A DNA stretch of 64,000 bases from Maricaulis sp036231565. GTDB lineage: Bacteria > Pseudomonadota > Alphaproteobacteria > Caulobacterales > Maricaulaceae. The stretch spans positions 39,109 through 103,108 of the forward strand of contig JAZAHA010000034.1 in the NCBI GenBank assembly GCA_036231565.1, in the 5' to 3' direction. The stretch's first letter is position 1, and each line of letters starts with the position of its first letter. The notes beneath the pieces were generated by a model. That model made no database searches and was not told the origin of the DNA. It saw only the letters and a list, made by a program, of their open reading frames with translations. Position numbers and translations under genes: made by a program. Positions 34,364 to 43,797 of this stretch are shown here, piece by piece.

Positions 34364-35974
34364 TCAGTGCGAACCGCCGAGCCGGCCCAGCTTCACCTTG
34401 TAGTCGACGGCCAGCCCGTAGGCGGGGTCGTCGTCGCTGTCGACCATCAGCTGGCCGGCCTTGGAGAGGAGGCGGTGGCAGTCGCGGCTGAGATGACGCA
34501 GCTCCAGCTGCTTGCCGGCCGCCTCGTACTTGGCGGCCAGGTCTTCCAGCGCCTGCAGGGCCGACTGGTCGACCACCCGGCTGTCGGCAAAATCGACCAC
34601 CACGCGGTCCGGGTCGTTCTCGATGTCGAACAGCTCCATGAAGCTGGCGGTCGAGCCGAAGAAGAGCGGGCCTTCCACCTGGTAGACCATCTGCCCCTCC
34701 TCGCCTGCGACCTGGCGCGCATGAATGTGCGACGCGGCTTTCCAGGCATAGACAAGGGCCGACACGATCACGCCGACGATCACCGCCACGGCAAGGTCGG
34801 CATAGACCGTCACGCCGGTGACCAGGATGATGACGAAGGCGTCCGAGCGCGGGATGCGGGTCAGGATGCTCAGGCTCTGCCAGGCGAAGGTGCCGATCAC
34901 CACCATGAACATCACACCCACCAGCGCGGCCAGCGGGATCTGTTCGATCAGGCTGGACCCGACGAGGATGAAGGCCAGCAGGAAGAGCGCCGCCGAGATG
35001 CCGGCCAGGCGCAGGCGGCCGCCGGATTTCACATTGATCATCGACTGGCCGATCATGGCGCAACCGCCCATGCCGCCGAAGAATCCGGTCACCAGATTGG
35101 CCACGCCCTGGGCGACGCATTCCTGGGACGCCCCGCCGCGGCGGCCGGTGATCTCGCCGACCAGGTTGAGGGTCAGAAGGCTCTCGATCAGGCCGATCGC
35201 CGACAGGATGAAGGCGTAAGGCAGGATGATCTGCAGCGTCTCCAGGCTCAGCGGCACCATCGGGATATGGAATTGTGGCAGCCCGCCCTCGATCGAGGCG
35301 AGATCGCCGACGCGCGGCACCGGCAGGCCGAAACCGATCACCAGCGCTGCGACGACGACGATCGCCACCAGCGGCGCGGGAACCACCTTGGTGACCTTGG
35401 GCACAGCCCAGATCAGCGCCATGGTCAGGGCTACGAGACCCAGGGTCAGGATCAGCGGCCAGCCGGTCATCCAGACATGCTCGCCAGCCTCGTTGACCGT
35501 CTTGAACTGTTCCAGCTGGGCCAGGAAAATCACGATGGCCAGTCCGTTGACGAAGCCCAGCATCACCGGGTGCGGCACCATGCGGATGAACTTGCCCAGC
35601 TTCAGCACACCGGCCGTGATCTGGATGATCCCCATCAGCACCACCGTGGCGAACAGGTATTCGATCCCGTGTTCGGCCACGAGGTGCACCATCACCACGG
35701 CCAGCGCGCCGGTGGCACCGGAAATCATCCCCCGGCGGCCGCCGATCAGGGCCGTGATCAGGCCGACGATGAAGGCGGCATAGAGCCCGGCCAGCGGCGG
35801 CACACCGGCCACGAAGGCGAAGGCCACCGCTTCCGGCACCAGAGCCAGCGCCACGGTCAGGCCCGCCAGCAGCTCGATCCGGATCCGTGAGGGGGTCAGC
35901 GGCGGCAGGGTTCCCCGGTCGCCGACAGACGCGGCAAGACGTTCCGTGAAAGCGGCGAGAGAGGTGCGGATCAT
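34364..35974 (-). CDS. SulP-family anion transporter with STAS domain
   Basis: A 536-residue membrane protein. The N-terminal 400 residues hold about 12-14 helices with the SulP signature (LVPEAVAFAFVAGVPPLAGLYAA and ISGATGALAVV). The C-terminal STAS domain (about 425-510) contains VVDFADSRVVDQSALQALEDLA. Such proteins carry sulfate, bicarbonate or dicarboxylates. The closeness of a carbonic anhydrase hints at bicarbonate, but that is only context. It starts at ATG 35974, with a purine-rich GAGAGAGGTGCGG upstream. Single gene. Confidence 0.9.
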   Translation of the reverse strand: MIRTSLAAFTERLAASVGDRGTLPPLTPSRIRIELLAGLTVALALVPEAVAFAFVAGVPPLAGLYAAFIVGLITALIGGRRGMISGATGALAVVMVHLVAEHGIEYLFATVVLMGIIQITAGVLKLGKFIRMVPHPVMLGFVNGLAIVIFLAQLEQFKTVNEAGEHVWMTGWPLILTLGLVALTMALIWAVPKVTKVVPAPLVAIVVVAALVIGFGLPVPRVGDLASIEGGLPQFHIPMVPLSLETLQIILPYAFILSAIGLIESLLTLNLVGEITGRRGGASQECVAQGVANLVTGFFGGMGGCAMIGQSMINVKSGGRLRLAGISAALFLLAFILVGSSLIEQIPLAALVGVMFMVVIGTFAWQSLSILTRIPRSDAFVIILVTGVTVYADLAVAVIVGVIVSALVYAWKAASHIHARQVAGEEGQMVYQVEGPLFFGSTASFMELFDIENDPDRVVVDFADSRVVDQSALQALEDLAAKYEAAGKQLELRHLSRDCHRLLSKAGQLMVDSDDDPAYGLAVDYKVKLGRLGGSH

Positions 35975-36183
35975 GGCTGGGTCCGTTGTTCGGCGAAACC
36001 GGCATTATGCAGGTCCCGCGGCAGGATGTCGCGATGCCGCCTCTTATGCTGCAACGCAGCAGATGGCCACCCTCTCAAAGCATCCGGCATGAAAAATGAA
36101 CGTCAAGGTCGCATTAACCACGCTTTTCAACGAAATATTCGTCCCGATCTGCGCATGCTGATCCGGAACGAAGGGGATTAGAC

Positions 36184-37716
36184 GTGGATTATTCGAGCGT
36201 TGCCAAGCCGTCCGGCACCGGCCCTGCCAATGATACGTCCGAGCCGATCCGGCCTGCGATCGCCGACACGGCATCCATGACCCGGGCCCAGCTGAAGGCC
36301 CAGGCCCGCGCGCCGCAGCACCGCGTGAACCGCAAGGCGCTGAGCCACATCCTGCAATCCCTCGACATTTTCGTCGCTGTTATCCTGGCGGCAGCCGGCG
36401 CCTATGCCCTGTCGGGCGGACGCGTGACCGAAGTCGCCGCCGGCGAGCTCCTGCCCGTCGTTGCCTTTACCGTGCTGGCTCCGGCGCTCCTGATGCTCGG
36501 CGGCGTTTACCGGATCGAACCGCGCGAGGTCGGCCTCTACCGCGTTGCCCGCGCCTTTATCGCGACAGGCCTGGCCGGAACCGCGATCACGGCCCTGGCC
36601 CTCCTCACCGCCCCGCGCACCACCGAGCTGGTTGCCCTGTTCGCCATGACGGGTGTCGGCGCGCTGACCTTCCTGCACATCATCTATGCCGGCTTTATCG
36701 GCCATTGGGCCCGCGCCGGCCGCCTGGCGCGCAATGTCGTGCTGGTCGGAGCCACGCCGAATGCCCGCAAGCTGATCGCCGCCAATGCCGGTTCCGGCAC
36801 GGTGAACGTGGTCGGCGTGTTCGACGACCGCAAGTCGCGCAGCCCCGCCGCCCTCGCCGGCGCCCCCTATCTCGGCTCGACCGACGACCTCTTCTCCTGG
36901 CCGTTGCTGCACGAGGTCGACCGCATCATCCTGACCGTATCGCCCAAGGCCGAACAGCGCGTGCAGATGCTGCTCGCCAAGCTGCGCGCCCTGCCGCATT
37001 CGGTCTGCCTGCTGCTGGACCTGGACAGTTTCGATCCGGCCGAAACCTCGCTCGACGATATCGTCGGCGTGCAGGCTGCCCGCATGAACGGTGTCGAGGA
37101 GCGCCTGGGCCACCTTGTGCTCAAGCGCATCACCGACCTCGCCTTCAGCCTCGTCATGTCGCTGTTCGCCCTGCCCGTGATGGCGCTGATCGCGCTGGCG
37201 GTGAAGCTGGACAGCCCGGGCCCGGTCCTGTTCCGCCAGACCCGCGAAGGCTTCAACGGCCGTCCGATCGAAGTGCTGAAATTCCGCACCATGCGTCACG
37301 ATCCCCGCAGCCAGGACGGCCCGGTGCGCCAGGTCGAGTTCGACGATCCGCGTGTCACCCGTATCGGCGGCTTCCTGCGCAAGACCTCGCTCGACGAGCT
37401 GCCGCAGCTGTGGAATGTCGTCGCCGGCTCGATGTCGCTGGTCGGTCCGCGTCCGCACGCGCCGGGCATGCGGACCGGCGGGACGGAAACCTCCAAACTG
37501 GTGGCCGAATACGCCCACCGTCACCGCGTGAAGCCGGGCATTACCGGCTGGGCCCAGATCAACGGCTCGCGCGGTCCGCTGCATTCCCCCGAAGCCGCCC
37601 GCGAACGCGTCCGCCTGGACGTGGAATACATCGCCCGCGCCAACTTCTGGTTCGACCTCTGGATCATGCTGCGCACCCTGCCGGCGCTGCTGGGTGACAA
37701 GGTGAATATCCGCTAG
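36184..37716 (+). CDS. hfsE: Polyprenyl-phosphate sugar-1-phosphate transferase (HfsE-like)
   Basis: A 510-residue initiating glycosyltransferase. Four N-terminal membrane helices, a CoA-binding-like middle domain (LARNVVLVGATPNARKLIAA) and the bacterial sugar transferase domain from about 310 are seen. The catalytic region shows LDSPGPVLFRQTREGFNGRP, VLKFRTMRHD, LRKTSLDELPQLWNVV and VGPRPHAPG. It would place the first sugar phosphate on undecaprenyl phosphate at the inner membrane. Length matches Caulobacter HfsE. Start is a GTG at 36184 preceded by GAAGGGG. It heads the holdfast-type locus. HfsE versus other WcaJ-like enzymes is judged from the neighbours. Confidence 0.85.
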   Translation: MDYSSVAKPSGTGPANDTSEPIRPAIADTASMTRAQLKAQARAPQHRVNRKALSHILQSLDIFVAVILAAAGAYALSGGRVTEVAAGELLPVVAFTVLAPALLMLGGVYRIEPREVGLYRVARAFIATGLAGTAITALALLTAPRTTELVALFAMTGVGALTFLHIIYAGFIGHWARAGRLARNVVLVGATPNARKLIAANAGSGTVNVVGVFDDRKSRSPAALAGAPYLGSTDDLFSWPLLHEVDRIILTVSPKAEQRVQMLLAKLRALPHSVCLLLDLDSFDPAETSLDDIVGVQAARMNGVEERLGHLVLKRITDLAFSLVMSLFALPVMALIALAVKLDSPGPVLFRQTREGFNGRPIEVLKFRTMRHDPRSQDGPVRQVEFDDPRVTRIGGFLRKTSLDELPQLWNVVAGSMSLVGPRPHAPGMRTGGTETSKLVAEYAHRHRVKPGITGWAQINGSRGPLHSPEAARERVRLDVEYIARANFWFDLWIMLRTLPALLGDKVNIR

Positions 37717-38259
37717 CGCGGCGCCGCTTTCCCCGGATCCTCCCCTCTGCTTTCCCCGGAGGAGCGCCCCCTCCCGTTTTCCCCGGAGGAGCGAAGCGAA
37801 TTCCGGGGCCCGGTTGAGTTTCCGGGTCTCGCTCCAAGCCACGCACGCCTCTTTGTGCCAGGCCCCGGCACAGGGCCGGGGAAAGTGGTGTGTGGCTTTC
37901 ACTCAAACTCCCCTCCCCGGAGGAGCCGCTGCCCGCTTTCCCCGGAGGAGCGGAGCGAATTCCGGGGCCGGGGGAAATACTGTCGAGCGTGCAGGACGAG
38001 TAGGGGCACAACGCCACAACCGTCTCCGTCACCCTGACGAAAGTCAGGGCCCAGTTCACAAGGCTGGGCGGTCGTGAACGTGCGTTCGTCGTGCTTGCCT
38101 GCTGGCCCGTTTCTGAGCTTCAAACGCCCGAATTCCGCTGCGCGGTCTGGGTCCTGACTTTCGTCAGGATGACGGCTTGGGGAGACGAACAATCTTGCCC
38201 CGCTTGCCAGGACTGTTGTTCAACCTGAGGAAAGTGGTGTGATTGGGAAAATGCGGGGA
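37717..38259. repeat. REP-like repeat cluster between hfsE and the acyltransferase gene
   Basis: No gene is seen in this 540-base gap. Copies of a unit beginning TTTCCCCGGAGGAGCG and ending TTCCGGGG occur at 37778-37813 and 37937-37972, with truncated copies at 37751 and 37913. A second family forms a facing pair: GTCACCCTGACGAAAGTCAG (from 38028) and, inverted, CTGGGTCCTGACTTTCGTCA (from 38147). Each has an internal CCTGAC/GTCAGG hairpin. Confidence 0.75.
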
Positions 38260-39339
38260 TCAAACCCCGTAGAACCCCGTCAACCGGTTCAGCTTGCGCA
38301 TGGCCTTGCCGGTGATGCGGGCCACCTGTCCGGTGCGTTCCGGGAAGGCCCAGTCGGAGGTGTCGAGCACAGCCTTGCGGACGGCGGCGGCCCAGCCGGC
38401 CGGTGCGCAATAGCCGCCGGCCAGGCCGACCTGGTAGGTCGCCAGGTCCTTCTTGAAGGCAAACTGGCCGGGCCCGAGATCGACGCCCGACTGGCCGGCT
38501 TCGGCGGCGCGGCGGGCGCTTTCCACCATCAGCACTGTGCCGGGACTGATCGCGCCGAGATCGCGGTCATAGGCGGGGAACCAGTATTGCACCAGCCGCT
38601 CGCTCGCCATGCCGACATGGACGGCGGCGAACCTGCCATCGATTTCCAGGCTGGAGCAGACGCCCCGGAATGTATCGCTGCGCCGGCGCAGCACCGCTTC
38701 GAGCAGTTTGCGGGTCCAGGCGACCGAGAACACGTCGAACACGCCGGTCTCGCGATACTGTGCCTGTTTCCAGGCCAGCATCTGCGCCATGGCTTCGGGA
38801 CGCGTGTCGTGCATGGTGAAGCGATGGCCGCCCTCGGCCTCTTCCAGACGGCGGAAGCGCGTGCGGATATTGCGCACGATCTTGGAATTGATCGAGCGGC
38901 GGTTCTCGTACCAGGCGTCGAACCCGTCCGAGACGTCAATGATCCAGCCGCCATCATAGCCTTGCGCATGCGGCCGGAAGGCCGGCTGGCTGGCAAGCGC
39001 GCTGTGGAACAGGAAGATCGGGATGCCCGCGCCCTTCAGCCAGGCCATCAGATCGACCGGGCGGCCCGGCTCGCCGATCACGCCATGCACATCGCCCAGC
39101 GGTCCGGCGAGCGGACGGGCAAAGCCGAACTTGCCCGTGTGCAGCGGCAGGAAGCCTACCGGCACACCGTTCTCGCGCACCGTGACCACACGCGTGTCGT
39201 CACGCACTTCCTCGCAGCATTCGGCAAAGTCGAGCGCGAAGTACGGGCTGGCCAGCGCCGCGTCATTTGCAACGAATTCGGCCCAGGCCTCGCGCTCGTC
39301 AGCAGCGAGATCACTGGGCTTTTTCAGTGCCACATCCAT
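38260..39339 (-). CDS. GNAT/FemAB-like acyltransferase (HfsK-like)
   Basis: A 359-residue protein with a double GNAT (CelD/BcsL, FemAB-like) fold. Recognisable parts are GVPVGFLPLHTGKFGFARP, RRSINSKIVRNIRTRFRRLEEAEG, MLAWKQAQYRETGVFDVF and VLMVESARRAAEAGQSGVDLGPG. In Caulobacter such a protein, HfsK, modifies holdfast polysaccharide and responds to c-di-GMP, but that gene is not in the hfs cluster there. The gene is inverted relative to hfsE and the flippase operon, whose start is 138 bases away, so the two share a promoter region. It may be a sugar N- or O-acyltransferase. The HfsK link is inference. Confidence 0.8.
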   Translation of the reverse strand: MDVALKKPSDLAADEREAWAEFVANDAALASPYFALDFAECCEEVRDDTRVVTVRENGVPVGFLPLHTGKFGFARPLAGPLGDVHGVIGEPGRPVDLMAWLKGAGIPIFLFHSALASQPAFRPHAQGYDGGWIIDVSDGFDAWYENRRSINSKIVRNIRTRFRRLEEAEGGHRFTMHDTRPEAMAQMLAWKQAQYRETGVFDVFSVAWTRKLLEAVLRRRSDTFRGVCSSLEIDGRFAAVHVGMASERLVQYWFPAYDRDLGAISPGTVLMVESARRAAEAGQSGVDLGPGQFAFKKDLATYQVGLAGGYCAPAGWAAAVRKAVLDTSDWAFPERTGQVARITGKAMRKLNRLTGFYGV

Positions 39340-39477
39340 GGTGATGAGCCTGCGTCATTGTCCCCGCTGCAACATTAGGTCGAACCCCTTATCAGGACAT
39401 GAAGATTCCAGATGACGGTCGCCTCCCGCGCGGCATCGCGCTTGCATGGTTCGCCTCAAGGGCGAGTGGAGCGTTTC

Positions 39478-40935
39478 ATGCTTGGACGGTATCTTCTGGG
39501 TTATCTGCCGGTACAGGCCGCACAGGGTCTTGTGGGCTTTGGCAGCGTCGCTGTCTTCACGCGGCTGATGGCGCCGGAAGACTATGGCAGCTACGCCCTG
39601 GCGCTGGCCGCCATGTCCTTGACCCACATCCTGATTTTCACCTGGCTGGAAGCCGCTGTCGCACGTTTTCATGCGCGCGCCGAGCGCCGCGGCCGGATGC
39701 GCGAACACCTGATGACGGCCTATGCCGTCTATGCCCTGATCGCGCTGGTCGCCGGCACGGCGCTGATCGGCCTGGTCCAGATCCTGCCGCTGGACGCGCG
39801 GCTCAAAACGGCACTCGCCTTCGCGGTCGTCGCGCTCCTCCTGCGTGCCGCGATGCAGATCGGCCTGGAGACCCATCGCGCCCAGGGCGATGTACGCCGC
39901 TTCTCCGCCCTGGAAGCGAGCTATCTCATGCTCGGCTTCATGACCGGTGTCGGCCTCATCCTGACGACGGATCTGGGCGCTGCCGGCATCTTCATCGGCC
40001 TGGCCGTGGCCGCCGGCGTGATGCTGGTCTTCGACCTGCCGGTGATGCTGAACCGCGCCCGCGGCGGCAAGCGCCAGAGCGTGCGCGTTGCGGCCTATGC
40101 CGCTTACGGCCTGCCGGTGACACTGTCCCTGATCTTCGAACACCTGCTCTCGGTCGGCGACCGTTTCCTGATCGCCGGCTTTCTCGGCCAGGGCGCGGTC
40201 GGCATGTATGCCGCCGGCTACGGGCTCGCCGACCGGCTGCTGGACATCATCTTCATCTGGTTCGGCGCGGCCGTGTGGCCGATGACGATCCGCGCCCTGG
40301 AACAGGACGGCAAGGCCGCCGCCCGGGCGGTCGCGGGGCAGGCTGCCGGGCTGATGGGCCTGATCGCCTTCCCTGCCGCCGCCGGGCTCGCCCTGGTCGC
40401 ACAGCCGCTGACCGGCGTGCTGGTCGGCGAGGCGCTGCGCGCGGAAGCCGCCCGCATCCTGCCCTGGATCGCCCTGTCCGGCCTGATGAACGGCATGATG
40501 ACCTATTATTTCCACGAGGCCTTCACCCTCACCCGCCGTACCGGCGTGATGGCGGCGATCATGAGCGCCTCGGCGATCCTCAATCTGGGTCTCAACCTCG
40601 TCTTCATCCCGGCTTTCGGCCTGACCGGCGCCGCGCTGGCGACGGTTCTGGTCTATGCGCTGGCACTGGTGGTGTGCGTGGTGACGGGGCGCAGGCATTT
40701 CGCCCTGCCCCTGCCCTGGGCCGAATGGATCAAGGCCGGCAGCGCCACCGCGATCATGGCCGCCGCAGTTCTGGCCGTGCCCGGCCTGCCCGCGGACTGG
40801 CAGACGCTGGCGGTAAAAGCGCTAACTGGCGCAGTCGTTTACGCGATCTCAGCCTATGTGTTCGATATTGCCGGATGCCGGCAATGGCTGCGCGATGCCC
40901 GCGCACTGATCAAGCCGGCAGGGGCGACGACATGA
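39478..40935 (+). CDS. hfsF: Wzx/MOP-type polysaccharide flippase (HfsF-like)
   Basis: A 485-residue integral membrane protein with about 12-14 helices. The start GYLPVQAAQGLVGFGSVAVFTRLMAPEDYG is typical of oligosaccharide flippases, as is the SVGDRFLIAGFLGQGAVGMYAAGYG segment. It would turn lipid-linked repeat units across the inner membrane. ATG 39478 is chosen because GTGGAG is seven bases before it; the frame extends to an ATG at 39412 with no clear ribosome site. First gene of a four-gene operon joined by four-base overlaps. The symbol follows the locus context. Confidence 0.82.
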   Translation: MLGRYLLGYLPVQAAQGLVGFGSVAVFTRLMAPEDYGSYALALAAMSLTHILIFTWLEAAVARFHARAERRGRMREHLMTAYAVYALIALVAGTALIGLVQILPLDARLKTALAFAVVALLLRAAMQIGLETHRAQGDVRRFSALEASYLMLGFMTGVGLILTTDLGAAGIFIGLAVAAGVMLVFDLPVMLNRARGGKRQSVRVAAYAAYGLPVTLSLIFEHLLSVGDRFLIAGFLGQGAVGMYAAGYGLADRLLDIIFIWFGAAVWPMTIRALEQDGKAAARAVAGQAAGLMGLIAFPAAAGLALVAQPLTGVLVGEALRAEAARILPWIALSGLMNGMMTYYFHEAFTLTRRTGVMAAIMSASAILNLGLNLVFIPAFGLTGAALATVLVYALALVVCVVTGRRHFALPLPWAEWIKAGSATAIMAAAVLAVPGLPADWQTLAVKALTGAVVYAISAYVFDIAGCRQWLRDARALIKPAGATT

Positions 40936-41873
40936 CCATGATGGCCGACACTTCCCTGCGCGAATATGCCAATGCGGCCAGCCAGGACGCCGACCGGATC
41001 TCCATGTCCGTGCTGGTGCCCTTCTATGGCGACAATCCGGGCGGTCTGGTGCGGGCTCTGGAAGGCCAGGCGGCCGGCGATGTCGAGATCGTGCTCTATG
41101 ATGACGGCGAGCCCGACCGCGATCTCAATGCCGCGCTCTGCCTGCTGCTCGCCAGCCTGGAAACCCCGGCGCGCCTCCTGACCTCGACCCGCAATCGCGG
41201 CCGCTCGGAAGGCCGCAACCTGCTGGCAGAACAGGCCCGCGGCGACTGGCTGGTCTTTCTGGATGCCGACATGCGTCCGGGCGGCCCCGCCTTCCTGCAG
41301 ACCTATCGCACCCTGGCCGCCCGCGGCGGGTTCGACGCCGCCTATGGCGGTCACGCCACCGACTGGCCGTCCGAGCGCGAACTGGAACTGCACGCCGCCC
41401 TCACCCGTTCGTGCGAGGAGCATGGTGCCGAGGAGCGCAATATCACCGGTCCGACGGCCTTCTGCTCGTCCAACATTCTGGTGCGAGCCGATGTGATGCG
41501 CGCCGTTCCCTTCGATACGGGCTTTACCGGCTGGGGGTTCGAGGATGTCGACTGGGCGGTCATGGCCGCTGACCAGTTCACCCTGGTGCATGTCGACAAT
41601 CCGGCCTGGCATGGCGGCCTGCAATCGCCCGATGCCCTGCTGGCGAAATTCCGGGCCGGCGCTGTCAATTACCGCCGCCTGCTCGACCGTCATCCCGAAC
41701 TGGCCGGACTGCCCGGCGCCCGTGCGGCGCGCACCCTGGCCCGTATTCCCGGCCAGGCGGCGCTGCGCGGTATCTGGTCGATGATCACCCGCAGCCCTGT
41801 CCTGCCAATGAAGCTGCGCACCACGGCCCTCAAGCTGTGGCGCGCCAGCTGGACCGCGGAGGCCCTGTCATGA
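40932..41873 (+). CDS. Family 2 glycosyltransferase
   Basis: A 313-residue GT-A enzyme. SMSVLVPFYGDNPGGLVRAL gives the first strand, VLYDDGEPDRDL the nucleotide region, and LVFLDADMRP the metal-binding D-x-D. GFEDVDWAVMA is the ED acceptor-site motif. No membrane segment is apparent. It overlaps both neighbours by four bases, so it is tightly co-translated. It probably adds a sugar to the lipid-linked holdfast-type repeat. HfsL or HfsJ could be analogues; which one cannot be said. Confidence 0.85.
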   Translation: MTMMADTSLREYANAASQDADRISMSVLVPFYGDNPGGLVRALEGQAAGDVEIVLYDDGEPDRDLNAALCLLLASLETPARLLTSTRNRGRSEGRNLLAEQARGDWLVFLDADMRPGGPAFLQTYRTLAARGGFDAAYGGHATDWPSERELELHAALTRSCEEHGAEERNITGPTAFCSSNILVRADVMRAVPFDTGFTGWGFEDVDWAVMAADQFTLVHVDNPAWHGGLQSPDALLAKFRAGAVNYRRLLDRHPELAGLPGARAARTLARIPGQAALRGIWSMITRSPVLPMKLRTTALKLWRASWTAEALS

Positions 41874-42637
41874 ATGCCCCCTACACGCCCGGCTCCGGCC
41901 TCGGTGCCGCCCTGAACCGCCGCTGGGTCCGCTTTGCGGCCCGCCAGCCGATGCGGATCGATCTCGACCACGCCATCGTCACCTTCACCTTCGACGATTT
42001 CCCCAAATCGGCCGCCACCACCGGCGCTGCCGTGCTGGAGCGTCATGGCTGGCGCGGCACGTACTACGCCTCGGCCGGCTATGCCGGCGGCGAGACCCAT
42101 CACGGCATCATGTTCGATGCCGGCGATCTCGCCCGGCTGACCGCAGCCGGTCACGAAATCGCCTGCCATACCTATGGCCATCTCGACGCCTCCGCCGTCT
42201 CCGACCGCGCGCTGGTCGCCGATGTCGAGCGCAATGCCCGCGCCCTGGCCGCGATGGGCCATGAGGCCGAGATCACCTCCTTTGCCTTCGCCTATGGCGA
42301 GGCGACGCCGGCTGCCAAGCGGGCCCTGGGTGGCCGTTTCGCCACGCTGCGCGGCATCCGCGCCGGCATCAATCGCGGCACGGTGGATCGCGGCCTGCTC
42401 GCCTCCGTACCGCTGGACGGCGGCGAGGCCGGGATTGCCCGCGCCATCGAGGCCGCCGGCACGCTGCCGGATCATCCCGGCTGGCTGATCTACTACGCCC
42501 ACGACATCCAGGACGAACCGACGCAGTGGGGCTGCACCCCGGCCCAGTTCGAACGGGTGTGCGAGGCGGTCGAGGCGTCCGGCGCACAGGTCATGACCAT
42601 GGCCGAAGCGGCGCGCCTGATGGGGAGAGAAGAATGA
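41870..42637 (+). CDS. hfsH: Polysaccharide deacetylase (HfsH-like)
   Basis: A 255-residue carbohydrate esterase family 4 protein. The metal/catalytic motifs are TFTFDDFPKSA (catalytic Asp pair) and IACHTYGHLDAS (H-x3-H metal ligands). The C-terminal part has YYAHDIQDEPTQWG, which likely supplies the late catalytic His. HfsH of Caulobacter removes acetyl groups from N-acetylhexosamine units, needed for anchoring and adhesion. No signal peptide is evident, so it would act in the cytoplasm on lipid-linked precursor. GGAGG precedes the ATG, which overlaps the upstream stop. Confidence 0.87.
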   Translation: MNAPYTPGSGLGAALNRRWVRFAARQPMRIDLDHAIVTFTFDDFPKSAATTGAAVLERHGWRGTYYASAGYAGGETHHGIMFDAGDLARLTAAGHEIACHTYGHLDASAVSDRALVADVERNARALAAMGHEAEITSFAFAYGEATPAAKRALGGRFATLRGIRAGINRGTVDRGLLASVPLDGGEAGIARAIEAAGTLPDHPGWLIYYAHDIQDEPTQWGCTPAQFERVCEAVEASGAQVMTMAEAARLMGREE

Positions 42638-43545
42638 GTGTGTCCGTCATCATCCCGACCTTCCGCCGGCCCGAAGGCCTGCGGCATGCCGTGGAAAGCG
42701 TACTGGCCCAGTCGCATCAGCCCGACGAGCTGGTGATCGTCGACAATGACCCGGCCGGCAGCGCCGCGCGGGTCGCTGCGACGGCGAAAGCCATCGCGCG
42801 CTGCAAGGTGCTCTATATCCACGAGCCGCAGCCGGGTGTGTCGAATGCCCGCAATGCCGGCTTTGCCGCCGCGACCGGCCGCTATATCGCCTTCCTCGAC
42901 GATGACGAGATCGCCTCGGTCGGCTGGCTGGAAGCCCTGCTCGACACCGCCCGCACGCTCGACGCCAGCGTCGTGTTCGGACCGCTGCGCGGCGAGGCGC
43001 TCAACGTCTCCGGCATCCGCGCCGATCTGGCACACCGGCTCTATTCGCGTATCGGCCCGGCCCAGGACTGCCGCCTGGACAAGCCGTTCGGCTGCGGCAA
43101 TTCCCTCATTGACCGCGACGCGTTCGATATCGCCGACCGGCCCTTCGATCCGCGCATGAATGCCTCGGGCGGCGAGGATGATGTCTTCTTTGCCCTTCTG
43201 GCCCGCCAGGGCGCCCGCTTCGCCTGGTCGGCCAGGGCTGTCGGTATCGAAACCGTCGATGCCACGCGCACCGGCTGGCGCTATCTCCTGGCGCGCTCCT
43301 TCGCCTTCGGACAGGGCGCGACCCAGTCGTGCAGCCGTGGCGGGCGCATGAACTGGCCGGGCATCGTGTTCTGGATGGGTGTGGGCCTCGCCCAGACACT
43401 GGTCTACGGCTCGCTCGCCGGCCTCACCAGCCTGGCCATGCCCCGTCGCGCCGCTGAATTCCTCGACCGCAGCGTCCAGGGCGCCGGCAAATTCCTCTGG
43501 ATCGAAGCCTTCGAACCGCGGTTTTACGGCCAGGTCGAGGGGTAG
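42634..43545 (+). CDS. hfsG: Family 2 glycosyltransferase (HfsG-like)
   Basis: A 303-residue GT-A enzyme. SVSVIIPTFRRPEGLRHAV is the N-terminal strand, ELVIVDNDPAGS the nucleotide-binding part, and IAFLDDDEIAS the D-x-D. The middle part has NASGGEDDVFFALLARQG (ED motif). A hydrophobic C-terminal helix (WPGIVFWMGVGLAQTLVYGSLAG) may anchor it to the membrane, as in HfsG. It closes the four-gene overlap-joined operon (39478-43545). The HfsG name follows context and architecture. Confidence 0.82.
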   Translation: MSVSVIIPTFRRPEGLRHAVESVLAQSHQPDELVIVDNDPAGSAARVAATAKAIARCKVLYIHEPQPGVSNARNAGFAAATGRYIAFLDDDEIASVGWLEALLDTARTLDASVVFGPLRGEALNVSGIRADLAHRLYSRIGPAQDCRLDKPFGCGNSLIDRDAFDIADRPFDPRMNASGGEDDVFFALLARQGARFAWSARAVGIETVDATRTGWRYLLARSFAFGQGATQSCSRGGRMNWPGIVFWMGVGLAQTLVYGSLAGLTSLAMPRRAAEFLDRSVQGAGKFLWIEAFEPRFYGQVEG

Positions 43546-43613
43546 GCGTCTGGCTGGTTGGAGAGCGGAGACTTCCCCCGGATTTATTCCAGGGTCCGGT
43601 TGAGGTTATCCCT

Positions 43614-43778
43614 GTCATCCCGGATGGATGCCCCGCGAAGGCGGGGTGAAAGTCCGGGACCTATAACCCCGGTGATTATCCAGTTATCGCGGACATTGAG
43701 CCTGCTTGCGGCTGAAATCGGCGCCTATGGGTCCCGGCCCTGCGGCCTGCCTTCGCAGGCCATCCGGTCGGGATGACA
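43614..43778. repeat. Facing pair of REP-like repeats
   Basis: Two inverted copies (43614-43661 and 43729-43778) share GTCATCCCG at the outer ends, GCGAAGGC in the centre and CCGGGACC at the inner ends. They lie in the gap between the convergent hfsG and polymerase genes. No gene is seen here. Confidence 0.75.
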
Positions 43779-43797
43779 AATCGTCTTGAACTGCCCC

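Noticed and set aside
34115..35890. A 591-codon plus-strand frame over the SulP gene
   Set aside because: Runs of His, Gln and Asp and no start signal; SulP and STAS motifs are on the other strand.
37717..38259. Repeat cluster as a CRISPR array
   Set aside because: Copies are irregularly spaced, partly inverted and imperfect, with no uniform spacers and no cas genes.
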